Shown: positions 1 through 12,881 of the stretch, piece by piece
Position numbering within the stretch: position 1 is the first letter of the stretch
How the letters are laid out: each line of letters starts with the position of its first letter
NCBI GenBank assembly: GCA_947471745.1
Contig: CANJKZ010000180.1
Coordinates: 20,001 to 84,000, forward strand
Source of the DNA: Closterium sp. Naga37s-1
Taxonomy: Eukaryota; Streptophyta; Zygnematophyceae; Desmidiales; Closteriaceae
Direction: 5' to 3'
Length of the DNA stretch: 64,000 nt
Position numbers and translations under genes: made by a program
The notes under the pieces: generated by a model
The model's database searches: none
Seen by the model: the letters and a program-made list of their open reading frames with translations, nothing else
What the model was told of the DNA's origin: nothing

Positions 1-790
1 GAACCCTTGCAGGGGTCGGTGTCTGTTGGGGGGGAGGGAAGAAGAGTGTGAGGCAGAGTGAGGAGAGAGGGGGTATGAGGCACAGGGAGAGACGGGTCCC
101 ATGGGGCACGTGCCTTGGCGCACACGCCCGTGCCACAGGGGAGCACGGGAGAGGCCTTGCAGGAGTCGGTGTATGTCGAGTAAGGTGATGAGGAGGAGGC
201 AGAAGGAGGGCAAGGAGAGCGAGTGAGGGCAGGAGGGCACGAGGATAGACGGTTCCCACGGCGCAGGTGCCTTGCTGCACACCCCGTGCCACAGGGCAGC
301 ACGGGAGAGGCCTTGCAGGAGTCGGTGTCGGTTGCGGGGGAGAGAAAACGAGAAAAAGGAATGTATGAGAGCAACGGTATGAGTCACAAGCACAGACGGG
401 TCCCACGGGGCACGTGCCTTGGTGCATGCACCCATGCCACAGGGGAGCACTGGAGAACCCTTGCAGGGATCGGTGTCTGTCGAATAAGGTGATGAGAAGG
501 AGGCAGAAGGAGAGCAAGGAGAGCGAGTTAGGACAGGAAGCACGAGAACAGAGGGGTCCAATGGGGCAGGTGCCTTGGTGCATGCACCCATGCCACAGGG
601 CAGTACGGGAGGGGCCTTGCAGGGGTCGGTATCTGTTGGGGGAGGTGGGAGGGAGGATGTGAACGGGGAGTGTGTGGAGGTATGAGTTAGGAGGAGAGAG
701 AAGTCTAGGTATGAGACAGCAGGTGCCGTGAAGCATGCAGGCATGGCACAGGGGAACACTGGAGAGGCGTTGCAGGGGTAGTGTCAACTG
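1..790. repeat. Degenerate tandem repeat, ~150-bp period
   Basis: Five to six diverged units share a block reading roughly GTGCCTTGgtGCAtgCACCC, then TGCCACAGGG and CCTTGCAGGgGTCGGTGT. They begin near 100, 255, 400, 555 and 718. Alternate units are more alike (for example the AAGGTGATGAG segment follows units 1 and 3), which suggests a ~300-bp dimer that was itself duplicated. No convincing exon is seen in this stretch. Confidence 0.75.
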
Positions 791-1130
791 GAAGGACAGG
801 ATGGGAATGGGGAGTGGAAAACCAAGCGTGTGGTGGGAGGAGAGAGGAGTCCCTCTGAAAGGTACTTAGAAATTTCGGTCGAAGTATGTGCTGTGCAGGG
901 ACACGTGGGGGTGGAAGGGGGTGCCTGGGGTTACAAACTTTCAAGAAACAAGAATCCTCCGTCCCCTCTTCCCCACCTGTGGAGGGGAAGTATGTGCTGT
1001 GCAGTGCAGGGGTTGGTGTGTGCCAATAGGGAGGATGGGAACGGAGTATGGGAGGGAGGGAGGGAGCGTGTGGGGCGGGAGGAGAGAGGAGCCCCAGCAA
1101 GCAGGTGCACCACAGAACACAGCGAGGGAA

Positions 1131-1235
1131 CGCAAGGGGATATGAGGGGGTGCAAGGGGATACGTGGGAATGCAAGGGGATACGTGGGAATGCAAGGGGA
1201 TACGTGGGGTTGCAAGGGGATACGTGGAGGTTCGT
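1131..1235. repeat. 20-bp tandem repeat
   Basis: About five copies of a 20-bp unit, TGCAAGGGGATACGTGGGAA with small changes. It is non-coding as far as I can see and lies just 3' (minus strand) of the lectin exon-end copies. Confidence 0.85.
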
Positions 1236-1498
1236 GGGTTACAGGAACAAAAATCCTCCCTCCCCTCTCCCTACCTGTGAATCGGAAGGTCCAGAGGAGA
1301 GGGCGACAGCGGCAGGGCGCGGCGCTTGCTACCCCTTCTCTCTTTCCCTCCCCCCCATCTCGCCCCCTTCCCCTCACCCCTACCTGTGAAGCGGAAGGTC
1401 CAGGAGGAGAGGGCGACGGGGGAAGGCAGGGCACGTGGCTCAGTAGCCCTTCTCTCTTTCCTACTCCCCATCTCACCCCCTTCCCCTCCCCCCCCTAC

Positions 1499-2939
<1,441 letters not shown>

Positions 2940-3010
2940 GAGGAAATGCTCAACCTTAGGCTAGGGTGTGGACCGTGGGTGGGACAGTGAGACTATGGGA
3001 GGTAGGTTCC

Positions 3011-3650
3011 TTTTGAGGCGCCTCAGAAGTGGACCGTGGGACACTGGAAACTATGGTAGGTAGGTTGTGGGTATCCTCTACTTCTGGGGTTGGCATGGAA
3101 TGGGGGCAACGCAGAGGGGGGGGAGGGTTAGGGTGTGGACCGTGGGACGGTGGGACTATGGTAGGTAGGTTCCTCGGAGCTTCACTCCTCCTCTTCCTTA
3201 GGGTGTGGACCGTGGGATGTACAGAGGACGTACGACCTGACCTCGCCCTTAGGGTGTGGACCGTAAGACGGTGGGACTATGGGAGGTAGGTTCCATTTGA
3301 GGCGCCTCAGAAGTGGACCGTGGGACACTGGAAACTATGGTAGGTAGGTTGTGGGTATCCTCTACTTCTGGGGTTGGCATGGAATGGGGGCAACGCAGAG
3401 GGGGGGGAGGGTTAGGGTGTGGACCGTGGGACACCGGGACTAAGGTAGGTAGGTTCCTCGGAGCTTCACTCCTCCTCTTCCTTAGGGTGTGGACCGTGGG
3501 ACGTACAGAGGACGTACGACCTGACCTCGCCCTTAGGGTGTGGACCGTAAGACAGTGGGACTATGGGAGGTAGGTTCCATTTGAGGCGCCTCAGAAGTGG
3601 ACCGTGGGACGGTGGGACTATGGTAGGTAGGTTCCTTGGAGCTTCACTCC
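3011..3650. repeat. 284-bp tandem repeat with a GAGGCGCCTC palindrome in each unit
   Basis: Two full units and part of a third. The palindrome GAGGCGCCTC lies at 3015, 3299 and 3583, exactly 284 bp apart. Each is embedded in GGTAGGTTCC-tTTTGAGGCGCCTCAgAAGTGGACC. The units also contain sub-repeats of GGGTGTGGACCGTGGGAC. A partial unit (TGGGGTTGGCATGG...) is found again at 2883-2940. No exon was recognised. Confidence 0.9.
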
Positions 3651-3689
3651 TCTTCCTCACCACCCACAACGGCAGCGATTTCATTCTGG

Positions 3690-3850
3690 CATATGGGGTT
3701 GGCGTGATATGTGAGACGGGGGGAGGGCATGATATGTGAGACGGGGGGAGGGCATGATATGTGAGACGGGGGGGGGGGGGAGGGGACAGGGGGGGCCAGG
3801 GGTGGGGTGGGGAGGAGGGAGAACGTGGGGCGGGGGAGGGTTCAGGTGAA
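3690..3850. repeat. 25-bp tandem repeat and G-rich tract
   Basis: Three copies of GGCATGATATGTGAGACGGGG (period 25 bp) run into a long G-rich stretch. From 3850 to about 4100 I see nothing I can name. Confidence 0.7.
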
Positions 3851-4104
3851 GGAGTGCGTGAGGGCATCACATCACACCAATTGCGCCGAGTCGTGGGGTG
3901 TGTGCGTGCGTGCCTCCTTTGCCCACACCATGGGGAGTCATGGGGTGTAACCATGTAACTGTGTAAATAAGCACATAGTAAGGACCCCATTCACGTGTGC
4001 GCCCGGTCCCTCCCTCCCATTGCCCGCCAACCATTGCTGCAGGCAAGAAATCTCACACACCTGAGGTAAACATCAGGCCTACATCAGGCTTACACCAGGC
4101 ACTG

Positions 4105-4310
4105 GGGAGACAATTGAACTATACTCATCCTCCCAAACTTCAAACTTCCACCCCAGCACCTCATGCGGGCATGCAACACTGCAGTTGCTGATAAGATAAG
4201 CAGATAAGCAGATACGCAGATAAGCAGATAAGCATATAAGCATACCTGTGGGTCATTTCCCCCAAGCTCCTCACACGTGTCGTCGAGCTACTCACAGGTG
4301 ATAAAGTAAT
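4105..4310 (-). repeat. Decayed copies of lectin exon ends
   Basis: CTTCAAACTTCCACCCCAGC at 4138 repeats the module-1 exon end around 4380 (CTTCAAAATTCCACCCCAGC). GTGGGTCATTTCCCCCAAGC with CACACGTGTCG (4250-4280) repeats the segment at 4487-4520. These are intronic copies of exon sequence lying 3' of the lectin exon on the minus strand. A short (GATAAGCA)n run lies at 4190-4235. Confidence 0.65.
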
Positions 4311-4369
4311 GCAAGGGTAATTTCCCCCTAAAATACGATAAAAACAGGGATGAGGGCACTCGACCTCAC

Positions 4370-5865
4370 CCTCCGCGACTTCAAAATTCCACCCCAGCAC
4401 CTCGTGAGCCTGAGCCTGCTCCGCCCCCTTGCCCGTGGCCGCTGTGAATCCCACAAACAGCGGCGGGGGGGGCGCTGCTACCTCCGGGTCGTTCCCCCCC
4501 AGCCACTTGCACGTGTCGAGGATCATGGAGAGCACAGCAGAGCGGGGGAGAGGGGGGGAGGCGGAGGAGGCGGAGGAGGAGCGAGAGGAGAGGGGAGCGG
4601 GGGCGAGCCAGACGGTGAGGAGGGAGGAGGAGGCGTTGTACTGGATGGTGGCGAGGAGGGTTTGACCGGCGTTGAGGGAGGGAATGCCGACGGGGTGCAA
4701 GGGGGCAGAGGCGAGAGAGAGCATGCTGCCGTGCAGGTTCACCCCCACGTGGTGGTCGGGGCGGTCGAAGAACTCGGGGGAGGCCGATGTGTCAAACTCC
4801 ACTGCCAGGCTCCTGTGCTGCTGTGGTTGGTGGGGGTGGGGCAGCAAAGGGGAGCAGCGGATACAGAGAACCGCAGACACGCAGAGTAAGACCAGCGGAC
4901 AATGAAGAGAGAAGGCGGAAGACCAGGGAAGACGGAAGGCGAGAGACGGAAGAGATGAAACTGAGGAGCATACCTGCTCTTGGTAGGCCGAACGAGGGCA
5001 CTGGTATCATCACAAAGACTATCCCGCCCTCCAGGCCTATCCTAACCACACTGAGAGAAAGGAGCTGTTCCTCGTAAGAGGCCTCAAACACAGCACACAA
5101 CTTGTGAGGTAACACGTACTATTTTTGAGGCGCCTCAAAGATAGACTCCCCACCGCACTGAGAGAAAGGAGCTGTTCCTCGTAAGAGGCCTCAAACACAG
5201 CACACAACTTGTGAGGTAACACGTACTATTTTTGAGGCGCCTCAAAGATAGACTCCCCACCGCACTGAGAGAAAGGAGCTGTTTCTGAGGTAACACATAC
5301 CTGAGAAAAGGCATGAGCAGGGCACCATGCCTAAGACTTACCTGCTCATGCCTACCTGAGACAACACGCCACTGTTGGAACTGGAATTATCAGCGCCAGT
5401 CGTGCTCCCCGGTGGCAGCAGCAGGCGGCCGTAGCCCAGGGAGGGCCCCGGCAGGCCGAGAGTGGGAGACGGCAGCATCACAAACGCCAAGCCCTCGCCG
5501 CCCAGCCCGGCGGCGTTGGGGGAGGAGATGCGAAAGGTAAAGGAGGTGGAGAAGGAGAAGGGGCGGCAGGGGGAGGCGGGCGTGGCGGGGGCGAGCAGGG
5601 CGAAGGGGGCGGGGTGCAGCACGAGGGAGGCAGAATTCAGGTCGGAGAGCGAAGTGAGGGTGAGGGAGGTTAGGTTGCGGCGAGCTGAGCCGGCTGTGAG
5701 GAGCGGGTGGGCGTTGGAGAGCGGCCAGTGGGAGAAGGACTTGAGAGGGGAGGGGTCGAATGCAGGGCAGTGGGGGGGATGGGGTGGGGAGTGGAGCAGG
5801 ATGGGGGGAGGTGAAGGGGGGAAGGAGTGGGAGCGTACGTGAAATGAGGGATCGATCGTGCACAT
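4370..5865 (-). CDS. Legume-type lectin module 1 (two exons of a larger secreted-lectin gene)
   Basis: The exon ending at 5356 encodes the N-terminal half of a legume lectin: NLTSLTLTS, SFSTSFTFRI, GGEGLAFVMLP and LGLPGPSLGYG. It ends ...GVLSQ at CTCAG|GTAGGC in phase 0. The exon 4820-4370 (acceptor CCACAG) continues in phase 0 with SLAVEFDTSAS, DHHVGVNLHGSM, VWLAPAPL, VGFTAATG and HEVLGWNFEVAEG, and ends GAGG|GTGAGG. The order VEFDT, HVGVN, VGFTAATG and LGW is the classic L-type lectin signature, so the fold assignment is strong. The exon start upstream of 5790 is not fixed. A possible small exon (5912-5840, YDRKHALHSSKFYRPQMC) lies just before it. The gene probably begins with the signal peptide at 8284. 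Confidence 0.8.
4965..5040 (-). other. Isolated copy of the lectin GLAFVM strand
   Basis: Within the intron between the two lectin exons, the minus strand reads GGIVFVMIPVPSFGLPRAG followed by a donor-like GCAG|GTATG. It parallels GGEGLAFVMLPSPTLGLPG of the real exon. I read it as a degenerate exon-fragment duplicate, although a used alternative exon cannot be ruled out. Confidence 0.55.
5051..5290. repeat. 107-bp tandem repeat with GAGGCGCCTC palindromes
   Basis: Copies start at 5051, 5157 and 5264 (the last partial). Each begins ACTGAGAGAAAGGAGCTGTT and ends with TTTTTGAGGCGCCTCAAAGA. The palindrome centres lie at 5131/5132 and 5238/5239. The repeat sits in the lectin intron and separates otherwise near-identical copies. 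Confidence 0.9.
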
Positions 5866-5944
5866 CTGTGGGCGGTAGAACTTGGACGAGTGCAGCGCAT
5901 GCTTCCTGTCATACCTGTAATGTGATTAGGCATGAGCAAATTCC

Positions 5945-6665
5945 CCCAAACCCTTTTTTTTTTTTGTTGCCCAAATTCGTTCGGGTCAAACACCCCGACC
6001 CGACTTTCGAGGCGAACCCGTTCGGTTCGTTTGACGGGTTCAGTTCAGCCGAAGCGCCCTGAACTTGAACGTGTTCGGGGTGTTCTTAAGATTGACACGA
6101 ACCCCGTCGGCGTCGACTTCGTGTCGCGTCATAACCAGCACATTAATTCGGCGCGCTGGTTTTCTAGGCGCGCCTCAAAAGTCGCGCTGGTTTACTATTT
6201 TAAGACAATTTTACAGAAACTAAGCTCTATTTCGAGCTCAAACTTTGGCATTTGCCGTTTCCGCCAAGCACCTAATCCACATCTGCATATTTCATGGTTT
6301 AACAAAAGTATTTCCACTAGCATTAGGGTAAGCTGCGTGCAAACACTAGGGAAACTTGGTTTATGGCAGATTTCGGGGAAGGATTAGCTAGTAGCTTTAC
6401 CACGCGGTCTGGTTGGTCACTCTAACTACGCCATACAACCACCCATATACCCCCTTCTTTTTACGGGCAACAGAAAACTTTCAACACCCCTGAGAGTGTG
6501 ATTATGGCGACTGGAACTTTAAACCCGAGCACATTCGAGGTCAGGCCGAACAATCAAACCCCACATTTGACAGAATGATTTGCCCCAAACCGAACGCGTC
6601 TGGTTCGGGTAATACAAATGCTCGAGTGAGTTCGAGACAAACTAGTTCGAGTTCGAGTTTCACTC
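5945..6665. other. AT-richer insert in a lectin-gene intron
   Basis: Composition changes abruptly from the GC-rich surroundings. The block opens with a run of eleven T at 5956 (poly-A on the minus strand) and contains many TTCGGGT/CCGAAC and TTCGAG motifs at both ends. A TAGGCATGA word occurs just outside each side (5927 and 6725), compatible with a target duplication but short enough to be chance. It could be a degraded retroposed element, but I recognise no family. Confidence 0.4.
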
Positions 6666-6718
6666 TCTGACATGACACCCCTGTGACCCTACCAACCATT
6701 GCTGCCTCTCTGACTCAC

Positions 6719-8284
6719 TGCGAGTAGGCATGACCGACGCGAGGTCGATAGCAGTGCCCCCCGCTCCTGCTCCTCCTCCCGCTTCCGCCGTCTTCACTCC
6801 TGCTCCCGCTCCTGCTCCTCCTCCCGTACTCGCAGCAACCGTGGCGCTGGTGGCGCCGATGCTACTGCTCTCACTGCCACTGGCAGCTACGCTGCTAGTG
6901 GCGCTGGCAATACCGCTGGTGGTGGCAATGGCGGCTGTGCCGCTGGTGCTGTTCCCGGTGCTGCTGCTGCTGTTACTGTCTTGCATGCCTCGAATCACCA
7001 AGTGCAGCGTCACTCCCCCTGGGGGCACTACCAACGAGGAAGGGGAAGAGGCAGAGGAAGAAGAAGAGGAAGAGGAGGAGGGGGGATCTGGGGGGTCAGG
7101 GAGGGGGAAGAGGAGGGGTCCCACTTGGAACCAAGGCAAGGCGCCGGAAAAACTCGCGCTGCTCCCCCCACACGGCACGCCCACCCGCCACTCCCCTCAC
7201 ACCTGCTCCCCCGCTCCTCCTTCCCCCCCCCCGCCCCCAGCTGCTGCTTCTCCGCCTGCCCCGCCCCCTGCTGCTGCTTCCCCCCCTGCTGCGGCGGCGG
7301 CGGAAGCGTTCAGCGGAACTGCCAGCAGCAGCACCTTCAACAGCCGCTCCGCCCCCCCTTCCGCACCCCCTTCCCCCTCCGCGCACAGGCTGGCGCACGC
7401 AAAGAACGAGAGCGACAGCTGGCGCGGGGACTGCTGCTGCTGCTGCTGCTGCTGCTGCGACGTGACGTTGCTGGTCGGCGCAGCGGGTTTGAGCTCGCAC
7501 AGCGCTTGCGCCACGCCTGGGCCGCCAAACGCGCTACTGCTACTATTGGTACTAGTTCCATTGCTACCACCACCAGAAGCACCGCCGCCACTAGACGACG
7601 CGGAAAAAGCGGAAGTCAACTGAAAAAATCGGGACCCGTCAGCTGCCAGTAGATTGTCCGTGACTCCACTGACCCCATTCGCTATTGACACGTCAGCAGG
7701 CGACGCCGCCGCTCCTCCTGCTGTCGCGACCGCTTCCGCCAGTGTCGCACCCGCCGCTGGCGCACATAACTGCTTATTAGCAAGCAATGGATCGAGGTTT
7801 GCGCCGCCAGATGCGGCGGTGGCTAAGAACTCGTCGGTTGAGAATGTTTCCCCGGGTTCCAACGCGCGCCACGGGAATAAGTACGGCCATGGTTGGCACG
7901 ACACGTTCAGCTTCTTGCGATGCCATCCCATATCGAGACAGCTTGTATCGAAGCTGGGGTTCGAGAGGAGGTTTGACGAGTCACCTGTGACAGAAGGGGG
8001 GTATACTCATTATACAAAAAATATAGGATGTGCTTACGACTGGAATTCATAGTATAGCGACGAAACAGTCAACGGCGGTGATACAGGAACCGGGAGAAGC
8101 GGAACCTCTTACTTGGATTAGTTAGGTTATGGCAGTCGACGAGACCATCAGCGACACGAACGAAGGAGGCTACGAGATAGAGGAGAAACGTAACCCATCG
8201 GAAAATCGCGACATGGAGAAGACATGTAGCTCCTGCCAGTGGTTGCACCCGCGATCTGCGGCGAGAGATGCGGCAGGAATTCAT
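6719..8284 (-). CDS. 5' exons of the secreted lectin-like gene: signal peptide and low-complexity ectodomain
   Basis: Exon 1 runs from an ATG at 8284 to 8113. It has a basic stretch, then a hydrophobic signal segment (VTFLLYLVASFVRVADG), and ends AATCCAA|GTAAGA in phase 1. Exon 2 starts at 7984 after CTGTCACAG, and its first two bases complete the split Ser codon. It gives SDSSNLLSNPSFDTSCLDMGW, in which NLLSNPSFD resembles the first strand of galactose-binding-like carbohydrate modules. The frame then continues through Ala/Gly/Ser-rich sequence with a Q9 run and, after a probable short intron near 7195, to a good donor CGCA|GTGAGT at 6719. The lectin modules further left may be its continuation. 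Exon phases between 6719 and 5356 are unresolved. Confidence 0.55.
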
Positions 8285-9349
8285 CGGCAGGAGATTGTTT
8301 CTTTCCTGATAGACTACTATTTCCGATAGGTTGCACTCGCCATTCCGAGTCGGCCTGTCCCGGCGAGCTACACGTATGCTGATTGGCTGCTACAGTTAGC
8401 GCAGCAACGATCACGGCAGTCATGGGGAGTGTACACCTGCTGCCAAGTTCAGGTTGTATGATGGTTGCTTCTGTCGGAATGCTCCCGCAAGGCGCGTTTG
8501 CCGACGCATTTCGCTCTTCGCAAAGCCAAGGGAGTGCATCCACATCCCCGAAATTACGTGCTTTCCATTTTAGCAGCACAGTTGAAACCGAACCCCCATG
8601 AATGTTCCGCAGTAGGGCGTGTTGCATCAGGGTCGAACTTATAGAGTGGTTTTACAAGGTAGAATACAGTTCCAAAACGATACAATGTGAAATCGGTTAG
8701 AGTTGGATCTTTGAGCAATGTGCGCCAAATGCAGTGCGCCCCTAGGGCGCGTCTCCATTTTGACGGTTTCAAACCTTCCGTACGATTGTGTCGTTACTTC
8801 ACTCGTTGAGATTCGTAACCTAGTTCGCGAATAACCGTGCGACGTCGCACACGAAACGGAACCGGATGGAACTTTTTGAAAACACGGTTGACACGGGTGA
8901 TATGAAACCGTTCGATTACCGTCGTCCGCAGGAAAACATAACTTCGGCCAAAAGCAAAATGGTTATGCGCCCTAAACCCTTACTTCGCTAAAGATGACCT
9001 CGGGTGTGATGTGTCGCTTTCTATCACTACTGATCACGCTCTCAGCACACAGCCCTCATCCCGTTCATAGGGAGAAGCAGCTCCAGTCTCCTTTCAGTGA
9101 AGTGCTAGTGCCACAATTAGAGGCTGAACAGCTAGTGTCTGCTGTTGTCCTTCGTATTAGATTAGGTTACCTTGTACTAAGCTTCGACTTCTATTTCGTA
9201 TGTGAGCCGTCGTCAGCTTCTTGTTCTCACATACCTCAACAGTCAGATACCGATTTTTCTCCATTTCATAAACCGAAACGCTTCGCTATTAGTTTTCTAG
9301 GACATAGCGCTTGCGACTCTCTTTCATGTTTAGTTGACAGATCTGACCA
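8285..9349. other. Divergent intergenic region
   Basis: It lies between the minus-strand lectin gene and the first plus-strand coiled-coil/LRR gene, so it should hold both promoters. No exon, tRNA or clear repeat was recognised. A short GC palindrome GCGCCCCTAGGGCGCG sits at 8730-8746. Confidence 0.5.
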
Positions 9350-10537
9350 ATGGCGAAGCGAGGATTTGACACAGAATATTCTGTTCTGGATGATGCGAGG
9401 GGGGATTCGGAGGAGTGCAAACGGCACAAAATCGAAACTGACGACACCGTTGTCAGGCTTCAGGAGCTGTTGACCGTCCTTAGTAAAAAGGTGGAAACGA
9501 TTGAACACACCATTGTTGAAGATAGAGAAACGAGTCGGTCAACCATTCGACAGCTAGAGGATGACCTAGCTCGAGAGAGGGTTGCAAGGGAGGATAAGGA
9601 AATGGAGGTGCATGCGTTGACAGCGCGACTGGCGCATGCAGAGGAAGCGCTGGTTCAGCGCAAAGAGGAAATGCGGAAGATCTGGGAGGTGAGAAGTTGC
9701 TGAGTCTGAATTGCGTTTCCTAGCAGGGAAGAGAGACTCTTGTCGTACCATTTCTGCTTATTTTTACACACGCTTGTTGTTTATTCCGTATTCTGGCTGC
9801 GGTCATGCTTTCAGGCAATTCCAGAAGCCGCTCATCACCTTCCCACCGAAGAGGACAAGCAGATCGTCAATCTTCACCCTGAAACCACGGAAATTACGCT
9901 CAATGACCCTTCTCAAGTGACACTCTTCGGGTTCCTGCGACTCTCCTGCATGCGATCCCTCAAGAACGTCTCCATTGCCGGAAATCTTGAAAAGCCTGCT
10001 CTGCTGCACCTCTACTCCATGACATGGCTGGAGGAGCTGAGACTGGAATCGGTTTCCGAGCCCTTATTGCCGGAAATCGCGAATCTTAAAGCCCTTCGCC
10101 ATTTGGAGTTGCGTGATACTCCAATTTCAGGTAATGGGCTTGCTAACCTGACAACCCTGTCCTCGTTACAGAGTCTTGTTCTGTCACAGCAGTTGGGGGG
10201 GAGCTTCACGTCTGATAGCATGGTCTATGTGGGGAAGCTGGGAAATCTGGAGCATTTGGATATTGCTAACACTCAGGTGTGTGATTACGGGTTATGGTGT
10301 CTTACCCCTCTGGTCAAGTTAAGATGGCTTAGCCTCCCCCCAAATATCACGTATAGGGGTATGGAGTACTTAAAGTGTTTCAGGTCTCTCAAGACTCTGT
10401 TGCTGAGGTTTCAGTTCTTCGTTGAATGCTTGAAAGCATTTCCTTGCCTCGAAAACGTTGGAGTGAGTGATCACCACGCACTAGAGAAGGTGAAGTTGGT
10501 TCTTCCAGGCATAAACTCGTTTGTTATTGGTGCATAA
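9350..10537 (+). CDS. Coiled-coil/LRR protein, paralogue 1
   Basis: Two exons, 9350-9688 and 9815-10537, joined in phase 0 (GGGAG|GTGAGA ... TTTCAG|GCAATT), give about 353 aa. Exon 1 (113 aa) is charged and heptad-rich, a likely coiled coil, ending ALVQRKEEMRKIWE. Exon 2 (240 aa) holds RNI-like leucine-rich repeats, for example LRHLELRDTPISGNGLANL and LEHLDIANTQVCDYGL, with a conserved entry motif LRLSCMRSLK and MTWLEEL, and ends ...VIGA. There is no signal peptide, membrane segment or F-box, so a cytosolic or nuclear binding protein is likely. It shares gene structure and motifs with the genes at 12882 and 28332. Function is not known. Confidence 0.85.
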
Positions 10538-12103
10538 ATATTATACATTATTGAGTGTTTTTTCCTTGCACCTTCCAGTACCTACTGTAGCCATGTGTAA
10601 TGGTTGAATGATGGGAGCAGGCTGGCAAGGTAGGCTGCCATTCAGTGTTCACGTGGATGGAGGTCTGACTGAATACTCAGGGTTGGTAGTACTTGCGGTT
10701 GGTAGTGTGAACTCGGGGGGAGTGGGGGAGGTGTTAGGCTGCTTGCTAGCAGTGAGGAATTTGGAAGAGGTTTCTAGGGAATTGCTGAGGGAAAGGGGGA
10801 CGTTTGGTTGCAATGCAAGGGCAAGATTGTCTGCGGGGCGGTGAGTGGTGAAAGGTGCGAGAAAAGGGTTGGGTTGGGTTACAAGAAACGAGACGAATAG
10901 GGAATTGGGAGGTGGAAGAGGCGCAAGTGACATAGGGAGTTGGATTGGAAGAGGCGGGAAGCACTTGGAGGGGGGGAGGATGGAGGGGGGCAGTGAAGAG
11001 GAGGAAGAGAAGCAGGGTGGGAGAGGGTGGGGTGGGGGGGGCTGTGACTTTGTGATAATCATGAGGTATTATGGGAGTTGGGCAGGGAGAGGTGCGAGCG
11101 AGGGACTGGGGGAGTTGGGCAGGGGGAGATGCGAGGGACTGGGGCAGTTGGGCAGGGGGAGATGTGAGGGACTGGGGCAGTTGGGCAGGGAGAGATGCGA
11201 GGGACTGGGGGAGCTGGTTGGGCAGGGGGAGATGCGAGGGACTGGGGCAGTTGGGCAGGGGGAGATGTGAGGGACTGGGGCAGTTGGGCAGGGAGAGATG
11301 CGAGGGACTGGGGGAGTTGGGCAGGGGGAGATGCGAGGGACTGGGGGAGTTGGGCAGAGAGAGGTGCGAGGGCCTGAAAAGCTGAACTTGGTGATGAGCG
11401 GGGGAGGAGAGGGGGGGGGGGGGGGGGGGGGGGAAACGGGGGGTGGTGGGGGGAGGGGGAGGGGTTAGTGGGGGGAGGGAGGGAATCAGGCTGTGAGAAG
11501 CATTAGACTCTGGTGGTGGGTCGGAACTTGGAAAAGGCATACGGGATCAAGGGACGTGGGATGTGCGAGGCGTACGGACGGAGGTATACGTGTACCTACA
11601 AAAGGTGGCCGGGATAGATTGGGCAAGTTAAGCCGGGGAGAAGGAAGAGTTGGAATGTGAGATTAATAAACAAAGAAATTTTAACATCCCGTGGGAGTAT
11701 CAAGAGGAAGTGAAAACGCCATTCTGAACAGCTTACCACCAGTACACAGTTTTTGTGGTGACCACCTGAGATCCAGACGATAAAGCATATATATTTGTTA
11801 GCTTTCTGAATTTGCCTAGAGATTGCAGCTGTGCTGTGTCACCTCCGCCCTTATCATCATTGGTCGAAATTTTGAGGTAGTGATGACTGGGATCGAGTTA
11901 CGATGCTGTGGCAGATTCCAGCCGCAAGTTCAGCACTACATCCTGCAGTCGTAACATCACCTAGGCCCAGTTCGGCAGCCACGGAAGAAGGACGGAAGAA
12001 AAATTTCAGTACAAGTCACTCAGTGAAAATTCAGGAAAATTGCATTGCAATGGTGCATTATCGGAAAGTTGAGTGGCTGTGAATTGCTGTTGACCAACTC
12101 TTT
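10538..12103. repeat. Intergenic, G-rich, with a 33-bp tandem array
   Basis: From about 11066 to 11370 there are eight to nine units of GAGTTGGGCAGGGGGAGATG followed by CGAGGGACTGGGG (period 33 bp, with one 3-bp variant). A poly-G tract follows at 11410-11433. At 11963 the word GGCCCAGTTCGGCAGCC resembles the terminal repeat of the MITE-like element at 12104 and may be an orphan end of a second copy. Nothing coding is supported. Confidence 0.7.
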
Positions 12104-12722
12104 GGCCCTGTTCGGTAGCCCCGCCGAGTAAACTTCCGTGGCGTTGGCACTCAAACAGAAGTACACCGAGCCACACGTTTGGGCACGTGTCGGTGGGTGC
12201 TTCCCATCTCCTCCTGTAAGTTTCCCAACTCCGAGGGCCGATCCGCACGCCCTCGAAACTCCGCGTAGGGAAGTTGCGAGGGTCGTGGGCGGATCTCTGC
12301 GTACAGCCCACACTGCCCCTCTCGTCACCAAGAAAATAGATTCTCACAAAGGGGTACCTGGGCCACAAAAATACACCAATAGGAAGATTTGAAGGTCTTT
12401 GGGGAGGTTAGCGCTGGAAAAAAAAGATTGCAACCGAGGATCGTTTTTTAGCGCGGTTATAAAAGGTTGTGTACCTTTCGTGTCCAAAACGCAGGGTTCA
12501 GTGCGGTGACCGAATCGATCGACCACCGATCGAGCACTTTCACCGCGTCCTTACTCCAAGTAGGCGAGGCTTACTCTCCCAAAATGCTAGAGTAAGCGGA
12601 GTTGCTCCGCGGAGCTAAGTTTGCTCCGGAGTGTTTAAACTTCCGCCACACTTGCGAAGCGGGAATTAGTGAACTCACTTGAAGCTCACTAACTCCGCTT
12701 AAGGGCGCTACCGATCAGGGCC
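12104..12722. mobile_element. MITE-like DNA element, 619 bp
   Basis: The left end GGCCCTGTTCGGTAGC (12104-12119) and the reverse complement of the right end (12707-12722) match at 15 of 16 positions, forming terminal inverted repeats. There is no transposase reading frame. The flanks TTT and TTC give at most a weak 3-bp target duplication. The termini resemble those of plant hAT or PIF/Harbinger-type MITEs, but the superfamily is not settled. Confidence 0.6.
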
Positions 12723-12881
12723 TTCGATATCGAGAAAGGCCTACGGTATTGTTGCCTGCATCACAAAGTTCAGATGAGAAATGAAGTGACGTGCATTTCT
12801 TATTTTGCTCCATAGGTTATTTCCGCTAGGCGTTTTGGGCTACCCTTTTGGCTAGGAGCTTGTGGTTTTTTTCACCACAAA

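Noticed and set aside
8148-8627. A minus-strand frame with MTAVIVAALTVAAN as a possible signal peptide
   Set aside because: A neighbouring frame (start 8284) has a better signal peptide and joins exon 2 with a perfect phase match. This frame does not.
10649-11540. Pro/Ser-rich minus-strand frames over the 33-bp array
   Set aside because: Composition artefact of G-rich tandem repeats.
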